Positions 54,602 to 64,000 of a DNA stretch of 64,000 nt are shown in pieces (positions within the stretch are counted from its first letter, which is position 1; the number at the start of each line of letters is the position of its first letter). The position numbers and the translations under genes were made by a program. A model generated the notes under the pieces. That model worked only from the letters and a program-made list of their open reading frames with translations. It did no database searches and had not been told where the DNA came from. This DNA comes from Ligula intestinalis (Eukaryota > Platyhelminthes > Cestoda > Diphyllobothriidea > Diphyllobothriidae), in contig JAYGXS010000003.1 in assembly GCA_036362985.1 (NCBI GenBank), positions 4,892,226 to 4,956,225 on the forward strand, written 5' to 3'.

Positions 54602-54943
54602 TTGGACACCCTAGCAAACAAACTAAGTTACAGGCCACATCAATGTGCATTTATTCCGTCACCTGCTCCTGTCCGAATAATGAGACATCTTGAAAGGAGG
54701 TTTCACCAAGACGTGCCAGCCTGGCTAAGAAAAGGTGAAATTCGATCGATTTCAAGAGCACTGCTTACACAGTTAATCCATGTGAATCACCAAGTTGACG
54801 CGAGAGAGACCTTTCACATAATAAACCAGGCGCCAAAATACTATTTTAAAGGCCTGCGTAAACGGGTGCTAGCCACAGCTGAGGCTGGGGCAATTCGTCC
54901 AGCAAAACCCGTTCTCTACTGTGAAAATACGCTGCTGCGTTAA
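54602..54943 (+). pseudogene. GIY-YIG endonuclease C-terminal fragment
   Basis: In one frame the start reads MCIYSVTCSC (the GIY-type Y-S-x-x-C-x-C motif) and then breaks. In the main frame it reads RRFHQDVPAWLRKG, LTQLIHVNHQVD, TFHIINQAPK, GLRKRVLATAEAGAIRPAKP to TAA. The ATAEA block matches the minus-strand fragment at 22001-22407. A frameshift and loss of the YIG segment show that it is dead. Confidence 0.75.
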
Positions 54944-57629
54944 ATTTCCCTCTCCTAGTCGACTGCATACAAGAATTCCAATTATGACAGAAGCCACGAG
55001 GCTAGGAGCCAAGCCACCTTCAGCCACAGAGTGTATGCCGCGCGTGTGACGTCGACTGTGAGAATGGCCGTTGCTCCAGGTGCACCACAGTCCAACGTAC
55101 TCAGCATGTTGAGTCTGGGATGCACGAGACGAGGGAACTATGAGATGACTAATTTCTCACTCCACTGGAAGAACTATCTTAGCACTGTACATAACTGCCC
55201 ATTTTACTCGCTTATTGTCCATGTCACTGTAAAGGCCTAATGACGAAAGACCGGAAACAGCTGTTTGCCAATAGAACTTTTTAATCGTAAACAAAATAGG
55301 ATTTTTTTGCAGAAAACATAAAAAGCGAGCATTCATTGTCCTTTCCATGAACTATGGGATCCTTGTTCGTAAAAAGACGGCCCTTTACCTGTTAGATACG
55401 TGGGCGCGAGACCTCTTCAACATAGTATGTTCTCCCTAGAGGGTTAATAACAGATTCCTGATATATCTTATGTATGTGAATGTGTCGCTTAACGGACCAC
55501 ACAGTAAATGCGCTGGCCCAACACGAGAGTTAAAATTTAGGAACTACTGGTGTTATTTAGGATGTAAACGATATAAACATACCTTTACACGAGGGAAGGT
55601 GGAACAGAACATCAGATTGCGGTTTACACCCGCTCCCAACCCACTGTTCTTGAATTTCTTATAGCAGAAAACGTAGAAAGGTATACGGAGGCAGTTAGGA
55701 AAAGGTTTTGAAAATGCAACCTAACAATACATGTATTATCATACAAGTCACTGTGACACTACGCACCCATCTGTCGAGCACATGGGGAACCTCGTCATGT
55801 GTGTGTTAGATGTTTGCCAAAAAAATTCACTTATCAGTACAAAAGTGAAAATATCTCAATTCTCGAGAATCTAACAAGCACGAACTGTCCTAGAGACATG
55901 AGTGGTGTCCTTCAGGGGGGTTAGGCAAAGAAGATGAATTAATAAAAAGTTTACTGACAGAGCTTGTTGTACACAGCGTTATTAATTAATTAATTTGTGT
56001 GTAGCGAATAATGCACAATTTATTGGATCCATAAATTTTCGGGAGCGCTCTTCAGTTGCAGTCACTCCAATGGGTTGAAGACTAACGAATGAGAAAAATA
56101 TTAAATTGAATTGGTACATGAAGATCACAAGTCATATTCACTAAGATAAATGGGTATACTCAAAGTTTTAAACAAGCCGGAACAAGAAATAGAGGAAAAT
56201 GGGTGAAGAAAAAAAGGGGGCAGGGGATTATTCAAATCTGGATGTCTATTGTTACCAAGGCTAGGCTAAGTCAATTATATGCTCCAACTGCTTGCATAGG
56301 TCCGGTTCAGAGCGTCTTTTATAGGCTACCTCCAGGTAGCGCAACATGCGAGATATTCATGCTCGAACAAGAACTAAGAATGAAGTTATAAGGTTTACAG
56401 AATCACCCGTTTCCAGAAAGTGTTCCGTAGTGGAAGAACTAGGGGACACTCTAAACTGGATCTATGCAAACAGTTGGAGCATATGGTTAGACCCGCCTTA
56501 CCTTGGTAACAACAGGCTCTCAGATGTACACAATCCCCTATCCACTTTTTTCTTGTAACTTATTTGCCACTCTTTCGCCTTCCGGCTTGTTTACACTTTC
56601 TTACTTTACCAATTAGCCTTAGGGAATATGACCTGTGACCTTTCTGTACCAATTAAATTTCATATTTTTCTCATCCGTTACTCTTCAATGCATTGGAGTG
56701 ACTGCAACTGATAAGCGCTCCCGAAATCGTATAGATCCAATAAATTTTGCATTATTTGCTACATACAAAATCTCACCAGGGAACCTATGCTCTTAATTAA
56801 TTAATAAATAATTTCGTCAGGCAACAGAGTGCTCCCTCTGCGAAGAGGATCATCATGCAGGCGCTGAGGCTATATTGGCACTGTATCAATCAGTTGTATG
56901 GTCGGATGCAATTTGAAGCAAAATAATGAGGTGCAAAGCGTACCACAAGTCGGTCAACTCCATAGGCGATTAACTTGGATATTTGGTGCATCGAAAACGG
57001 CACTACTCACTGCGTATCCTACAGGAGGACAAACAAGTTGGTGGTGAATTGTACGTGAAGTAGGCTATATTGGTAGTAAACTTCCTTTGCATCTACCGCA
57101 CTATCCAGTACCACAGCAGAAAGCTCTTGGAAGAAGAAGAGAGTCTGTCACAGCTGCTAGTGTCAGCAAAAAGAAGGTTCCTCCAAAGCACAAGTCAATG
57201 AAGATGGTGTTGGCGGACAACATTTTACTACCGTAAATAGAGAACACAGAGGTTGTGTTATGCGGCAACAGCTATAACGGCTGCTCTGCAACTGTGTCTG
57301 TGCGATTGTGTGTTTGCTGCAGTCAAGAATTGCCTGCTGGGCCGTGGAAGAGAAATAAGTCGTCTGCCGCCAAATCAGACGAGGCGGAATTATCGATTAC
57401 CTATGATTGCATGCGCGTATGAAGCGGCAAACTGTTCGAAAACACGTGGAGTAGATGACTAAGCACGGATGTAAGCCCTGGCAGGGTGAAGGTAGAGTAA
57501 GTGTGGAAAGTTCCCGCAGTATCCCCTGGCAAGACCGAAGGCGGCGGGCATCGACGCCATGGCAGGGTTGAGGCCTAAAAAATATGGGTAGCAAAACGAT
57601 CGGGAAACTGTAAGTGACGTCCACTATGG

Positions 57630-57630
<1 letters not shown>
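54944..57630. other. Intergenic, no supported gene
   Basis: Short open stretches show no domains. The first 300 bases may be the 3' end of the preceding element. There are AT-rich runs with TTAATTAATTAAT at about 55981 and 56795. Confidence 0.35.

Positions 57631-57632
<2 letters not shown>

Positions 57633-57679
<47 letters not shown>
57633..57679. repeat. (AT)n microsatellite
   Basis: A 47-base uninterrupted AT dinucleotide run. It creates Tyr-Ile readings on the minus strand that are not proteins. Confidence 0.97.
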
Positions 57680-57682
<3 letters not shown>

Positions 57683-59685
57683 GGGCCTGAGAAAAGAATT
57701 TGGCGTTGGCAGTGGCAGAATTGTGAGAGTTTGAGGTAATAGCAGAAGCGTAAGAGTTGAAGGCAGGGACAGGTTGGGGTTTCGGACATGAGGAAAGAGG
57801 TATAATGTGGAATAATGGAATAGCGGGCTGGAAAGGAGGTGAAACAAGGGGCGAAAAAACTGAGGGCTCATCCGACAAACTGTCCGGGACAGCAGCATTT
57901 AGCCGACTCAGTGTAGTGTCAGTGCGGCAACTTCCCACACATCAAGAATGTCGGAGACGGGGTTGGGCGAAGTGGTAAACATGGTTTGATAGTCTGCCTG
58001 GCCCGTACAACAAAAACTAGAGTTTTACAGAAAGGACTTTGAGACATTCAGGAAGTCAGGGTAGCCGAACGAATTTTTTCGATTTTTCAACATCAGGCAA
58101 TACAATAATACAAGAGAGGTTAAAGGTAACACAATTTTTAGGCAACAAATCGGGCGTCCCACATCGCCGAACGGCGAAGAGACGGCGACAGCAAGCATCC
58201 CCAGGCCACCCATACCGTCACGAAAAGATTGCAATTGCGTCCTAACGCCACCCAACAAAGCGCGAGTCAGGAACTATGGAGCGAAATGAAGTAAATTCCG
58301 GACCTTTTAATCCCCCTACAGTCCCCAATTATGACTCAAACCTGCTCCTTTAATACCTCTTCTTCTCTTCTGTTTACTTCGGATCCGTTGCTTACACTAT
58401 TTTTTAACTATATAATAATTTATTCACTTTTTCTGATGATAAATAATCGAACACGTTCGTTCGCCTAACTTGACTTCCTCACTGCTTACATGAATATGAG
58501 TCAGTTCGGATTCCAAGTGAGAAGGAGTGTCCTTTAAGTATCATTCGAAAAAACCCACTTTAGTCATATCCCCCATCTTGAGAAGGAGAACAGGGAGAAT
58601 ACAGTAGCATAGGTGCGAACACCAATCTGTAAGAGGACAGAAATCCAATCAGTTGGTTGCCTTTCAAGCCATGGATTTAAACGCACCGTGATAGACTGAA
58701 GTTCTTCAGATGTCTAAGTCACCTCCGGCACACAGTTCAAAGAGTTGATCCCATTCTGTGTTCTCTCTCCCAGACACCAGTTTACCCTCAAAGTCAACCA
58801 ATGACTTAATTCGGCGATTTGGGGCAAGATATTACCTGTAAGTCTACGCATCTAACACACAACTTGGCCGCCTAGACAGCAAACTAGGGTGTGAGTCCCA
58901 AAGGCTAGCCAACATTGAAATATTACAGCCGAGGTTGGCCAACGCCGAATATGGGAAGATGGGGCGCATCGAATATCGGAAATAGTGACGTCCACTGCAA
59001 GCCTTAACGATGGCGGACACCGGGATGGCGACTTGTACATAAATGGGCAATATAAGACATGCAATACACCTGATTCACTAGTCTTTCCCTCACCAACATG
59101 CGCTGGGCGGTCAGGCAGAGTCAAAAAGACCGGAGTCGTGATCGAACATAGTGAGTGATAGCGTGCAACAGCCGTCTGGCTCACAAAACGTGACCCAGAT
59201 TGTAAGACAATAAATGTGTGACAAATCAACATCCAAGTGTTCTGGGGGGCCATAGCAGAGGCTATCATAATAGCCATTATTGCCCGAAAACCATCTTGGG
59301 ATGATATATTTCCGTTATTTGGTAGTCTTCTAAGCGCCCTGATACATTGACCTACGTCAGATTGCTTTTGACAACTAATGCGTGCTACCAGCCCTGGGGT
59401 CAAAGCCCAAGATTTGATCCCACTGTCGCCTAAACATCAGTTTATTTGTCGCAAGGAGAATGATTTGACTGTAGTTGCTCCCAAGTGGTTCAACATTCGA
59501 AGAACATAGCGTATATGATTGGAACATTTGCTGAATGTTTTGCCCTATAAGCGACTACTAGTCACAACGGTTGCTGTCAGGGTCCAGGAAATGAAGCTTA
59601 AGGTAGAACGGGACAACGCAGTTCCGCTAGCAGTTGCTCATCAATAACTGTCAAAATGCCCCGATCTACATGAACCAAAGACCTA
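57680..59685. other. Intergenic with a 183-codon minus-strand open stretch
   Basis: The minus strand is open from 59403 to 58852, encoding 183 residues without a recognised domain. Only its length makes it notable. The plus strand in the same place has another long open reading but no known motif. It may be part of an uncharacterised repeat. Confidence 0.3.
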
Positions 59686-59950
59686 ACTTCTGGTTGAATA
59701 ATTATAACTTTAGAAAGTGATCAAAAAGGTTTGGACCTCAGATGGTGCTCCATTTGAGGTTGGATAAAACAGGCTGATGATGGCTGATAAGTTAAAACTG
59801 GTCATTTAAGTCTCCTTTTCTTGGGCGATTCTATCTGCCTAGACTACCAGCTAACACGACCGCTGTCAGAATCCGAGAACTGAAGCCCAAGGCAGAGGGA
59901 AAATGTAAGTTCCGTTAGCGGTCGGTGAACGTTCATCAATGAATAGTATG
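59500..59950 (+). repeat. Direct repeat flanking a SINE
   Basis: GGTTGCTGTCAGGGTCCAGGAAATGAAGC..AAGGTAGA..GCAGTTCCGCTAGCAGT (about 59568-59635) recurs as GACCGCTGTCAGAATCCGAGAACTGAAGC..AAGGCAGA..TAAGTTCCGTTAGCGGT (about 59860-59925). The SINE at 59690-59845 lies between the two copies. Confidence 0.6.
59690..59845 (+). repeat. SINE, subfamily 1
   Basis: GAAAGTGATCAAAAAGGTTTGGACCTC resembles the head/B-box zone of the 18.2 kb SINE (CTGATCAAAAAGGTCGCG). The body reads CAGGCTGATGATGGCTGATAAG, TTAAAACTGGTCATTTAAGTC, followed by the tail TTCTATCTGCCTAGAC. The core CTGATGA (59774-59780) is intact; GAAA has become AAAA. Confidence 0.68.
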
Positions 59951-62900
59951 CAATTATAGCGCAAGTTATAATACAAATACAATGACTGAAGTAATGAATA
60001 TAAGTAACAGAGATAGCTCAGCCCACGGCACAGCCACCCGTTCCTTAGTAATCTTAAACCCGATTTATGTGAGAAAAATAAAAGAAGCAGCATATATATT
60101 CAACGCAAGCATGTGTCATGAGACGGCATGGAATAGGTTTTATCGCGACGCATTTAGTCAGCTATGTTCAGTTATTTTAAAACTACTACACACAACTGCA
60201 TAATAATAAAAAACTAAGAAATAAAATGTATCCCAAAAAATCGGTGCAAGCCACGGTGAATTATATTTTTGATGGTCAATGATTGCAAGTTATTTTAAAT
60301 GTACACAAAAGTGCACGATAGGCGATACAACCAGTTGCAATCAGTTTTTTAACCAAATTAGGTGACAAAGCAATTTATACATGTTAAAACGTTAATGTAT
60401 GAAACCGGGTTGAAGGCCATCAATGTAAATAAGTAAAGTGAGTGGGAGGAATTCACTGACAGTGCTCGGCTTTTTTTCAGTCAGAGCAAAAAGAATCCAC
60501 TTCGCAGCCACAGTTTATGAGTATGAAGCACAGAATTGGGCAAGTTTATGCATTTGATGCTATGTATATGAACAAATCAGATACGTCTAGTAATCGGTTG
60601 TGTGCTTAGGTAATCCAGCTAATTTGCCTCATTCCCAAGCCAGCAATGGTCTATAATGTGTCCGATGAATAATGAACATGCATATCTATCAGACAAAATA
60701 ACATGAAGTGGATCCGACAAAACAAATGGAGACCGAAATAGCCAATTCTGTACGTTACACGTACATTTACTGCCCATTGGATCTGCAGTTGTGTGATGCT
60801 TCACAAACACTTAGCGTAAGTAGTCTCTGCATCGCAGCTGAAATGTAGTTTAAAAATCGATCATCATTGACCTTCTTGGTAGGCAAATATATATTATTCT
60901 GAATGGATACTTTCTACACCTGAAAACCTCTACAAAGAAAAAAAATGTTTTACCTAATTATGCTGCATTGATTTGGATGTAACATAATCTATTGAATAAA
61001 TGTGTTACTGCCAATTTTTATAAAAAATTAAGGGTAAGCATGGAAAATAATATTATGCTTGTTTTATGTAAAATGTGCGTTAGATGCATCATAAATACTG
61101 TTTTAAGGTTAAGACCCTATTTTCACTATTATGACAAGGTTACAGATTACTTTTTGAGAGCGTCTAGGCAGGCCTATGGAAAAATAACCATATTTCAGAA
61201 TCTTAAGTGCCCTTTTCCGAAAAAAAGAACACAACTATGGTGGTCATCTTATTTCCAGTTACAATTCTGACGTAATCGAACAACAAACTGAACTTTTTCT
61301 CTGGAAAAACAAGCCTACTTTCTTAAATTAAGATCAGTGAACTTAATCTGCTTGAGCGAACTATTGATCGTCTGCCTTTCAGTGAATGTGTACTCTGTCG
61401 CAAGTTTTGCCGTCGAGATTAATTAATTTACATTAACCTGGTTGTCCTGTCGGGCATTCATTTTTGGCCTACGGCAGCAAGTAAGTGCAGCATTTCAAAA
61501 ATGAAGTCTTCTTAGGCTATCTACTAGAAATCAGGAAACGAAAACTGTGCTAGATAAGAAGACGGCCAACTGATAATATTTTACATCGGGAGTATTTTGC
61601 CACCCCATAACGGGATTTTAAAATGTAAATGGTCATCCTTTGTTCGGGAATAAACCAAAACTAAACAACGAGGAGCTGGACTGACTGGTTTCTGGTCTAC
61701 TATGTATGAAGAGTAAGCTTGATCAAAGTCATTAACCACTCGACAAGCGCGCATACTAACGGCTTTTCCTAATAAGAATTAGACGCAATGGCTGAATAAT
61801 ATACATTATTTGCCTTTAATTTCGGAGTTTTAGTGCCAGCTAACTTACAAATTAAAAGTGAACTCAATGGCTGGAATAACGATCTTATTTGAATCAAGTT
61901 TTGGAGCTCATTAGGAACACATCCTCAGAAACAGCATACAATGTAGGTAATTTGTGCAAAATAATTTACAACACCTGCAAGAGGCAGCCGCTATGCTAAT
62001 GAGACTTATTAACTACCAATTATAGAGTAAAGCTGTCCGCTTCTGCGCTAATTGCGTGATGGCAGGCCTGTTGAACTTTCATCACCATCTAACCGAGCGC
62101 CTACACCGAGAAGGGGCCGCTTGGACAACATGTTTATTCGCCTGGCATTTTGGATTTAACCGCAGATCCAGCGTCACAGGACCTGCACTTTTTTTAGGTT
62201 GCAGTCAACATGCTATTGAATATTGACGACAATTCATGGTTCCCCTTGTCGAGGGTAGTTGCTTACCTGTCCACTAATTGCTTAGTGGATAGCCCACACA
62301 TTTTATCAGCTGACATTACTTCATCCGTATTAGAGCTTAGCAAATAAGCTGTGTTGCCGAGCCATCATCTCCCACACATTTGACGCGGGTGATGAACTGC
62401 CAATGAGCCGGTCATCAAGCAGTAAATGCACAAGCGAGCATAAATCTTTGATAAGGGGAAAGACACCGATTCTAATAGGTACAGGCAGTTATACAGCGAC
62501 TGTATCCTAAAATACTGCATGTTCATGTGTACAAATTACCTACTCTGATGATGGGCTTGAGCAGAATACCAACACGTCAGGTAAAGTACATTTCTTGAGC
62601 ATGCGATCGTCTTTACTCTTTAATTACTCCGGTTCAGTCGAAATTTCAAATATCAGTGAAAGTTCGGTGGAAAATGGGGATCCGCAGGGAACAATTGTTG
62701 GAATTTGGAATGTTTTACATCTAAGAAATCCAGCAAAGACAGATCATTAGTAAATTATCGTTTAAGGAGCCTCGGTGATAGGACCAAATACAGTTATTAC
62801 TGAATCTTACCCGATTCTGCATATTTTTTTCTGCTGCTATTTCTTATAAAGAATCTGCGACGTCAGGCAAATACTATTATTGTCCCAACGATAGCATCGT

Positions 62901-64000
62901 TTATGTTTTTGATTCCCTTCTGGGACATAAATTTTCAATTTTTTGGACATACAGCAACTTCGCCTGTATGAACTATCTCCTTTTGCCATTGCGTTTGATG
63001 ATAAATCTGCGATGGATTCCGAAAAGAGGCTCATGAACTCCTTTTTCTAACGATCATATTTACTTCTAATTTACGGCTCTTCCTCGAGGACGATTGCTCG
63101 CTGGTGCACTAATTGCTTGTCGGTATCGGCTGGCATTTACTCATCCAGGTTGGCGGTTGGCATGCGGGCAAGGTGTCCGGACAATCATCACGTCAAAGTT
63201 TAACGCACATGCGATGGCATTTCGGCATGTGAAAATCGTCATGTCAGCCTGACAGCAGTAAGTATGTCATAGGACCGCCAACCACGATGGAGGTAGCCAA
63301 TATACTGCAGCAAAGGGACTGCATTCCGGAAGTATTGTAACTCACTGTGCAGAAATCGCCTGTTTTGAAATCGTGTTCAAGCGGAATACCAAGAGTTCAG
63401 CGGTGTTATCCTTTTGTCCATGGACTCGCATTATTACCATTTAAGTAATTTCTCCTATAATAATGCATCTGAAAACCTAAATTTGTGAAAGTCGGAAGCA
63501 TTAAGTCTTTATAGTACCAATGAATAAAAACTCTCAGTTAATTACATTTTAAAACGGCTTGGAAATGTTTATTTTGATTATTTCTCTGTGGGAAGGTAAG
63601 CATTCAAGTTGTCAGAATAATGTTGACACATGTGAAAAATGTAGCCAATATTCGAGTTAATGCTCGATCAAACAAAAAAATAAAAATATTTGAAATGGAT
63701 AGCATTTATCAATGTTAGACCGACTTTTTGCCATTTTCGGATCCTGTAGCCTGCCTGCGTCTGTTGATCCAAATGATTGGTAAGCGCCATTGAGGGAAAT
63801 ATAAACATACTCTCTTGCGGACCTTGTATTTGTTGTACAAACCCAGGGCTTCATAAAGCAGCATTTTTGCGGTTAGATTGTTTATCCTTTTGAGGAAAGG
63901 GTTGTTTTTAATCTTACCAATGGTCACACGCGTGTTGCCTCTAGCCGTAGGTGCCGTCTGCGCATGGAATGCGGTAGAGCCTGGACGTCAATTTCGTGGA
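59950..64000. other. AT-rich intergenic end of window, no supported gene
   Basis: There are two related words, CTTGAGCAGAATACCAACACGTCAG (about 62555) and CAAGCGGAATACCAAGAGTTCAG (about 63380), suggesting another dispersed repeat. Minus-strand open stretches at 63657-63927 have no recognised domain. No RNA gene is seen. Confidence 0.4.

Noticed and set aside
57397..57938. Minus-strand readings with Tyr-Ile runs
   Set aside because: They arise from reading through the (AT)n microsatellite. The flanks show no domain.
1..64000. CRISPR arrays, bacterial operons or rRNA genes
   Set aside because: None seen. Intron borders, SINEs and retroelements show eukaryotic nuclear DNA.

Overview
The window is animal nuclear DNA of low gene density. 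It has introns with GT/GC-AG borders, dispersed and mostly broken retrotransposons, tRNA-derived SINEs, palindromic MITEs and microsatellites. The mix of Penelope-like elements with GIY-YIG domains, CR1/L2-like non-LTR elements and SINEs fits a flatworm, perhaps a tapeworm with a large genome. The species is an inference from repeat content, not from a marker gene.

Region 1 (1-7,130): the 3' part of one host gene, poly(ADP-ribose) glycohydrolase (PARG), on the + strand. Catalytic-domain exons lie at 181-442, 3046-3281, 3972-4080, 4941-5049, 6211-6339 and 6461-6603. All reading phases join, and the reading ends at a TGA. A second exon at 2674-2788 is homologous to the end of the first and ends in the same phase, so it may be an alternative or redundant exon. 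The gene's 5' part lies outside the window.

Region 2 (7,100-31,000): a retroelement graveyard. It holds Penelope-like fragments (7.2, 12.5, 28.5 and 29.4-30.5 kb +; 22.0-22.4 kb -), a CR1-like reverse transcriptase (16.0-17.5 kb +), an RT tail (6.8 kb -) and an L2/Rex-like RT (21.2-21.7 kb -). It also holds many SINEs, a TAG-type trinucleotide array (7.9-8.25 kb) and several uncharacterised repeat families. Inside it lies a decayed second PARG copy (9.49, 14.78 and 15.08 kb).

Region 3 (31,000-64,000): AT-rich DNA with no convincing host gene. It contains palindromic MITEs (35.96-37.03 and 42.01-42.51 kb), a 10-kb-spaced inverted repeat pair (26.7/37.2 kb), related repeat blocks at 43-51 kb, another GIY-YIG fragment (54.6 kb), an (AT)n tract and scattered SINEs.

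The most interesting signal is a recurrent hammerhead-ribozyme-like core (CTGATGA, hairpin, GAAA, very short self-complementary stem III). It occurs in two SINE subfamilies and in the 3' tails of Penelope-like elements. In the SINEs, stem III is a palindrome that differs between subfamilies in a pairing-preserving way (ATGGCCAT and AAGGCCTT). One subfamily also keeps complementary stem I flanks. This suggests self-cleaving, possibly dimer-active, RNAs carried by retroposons.
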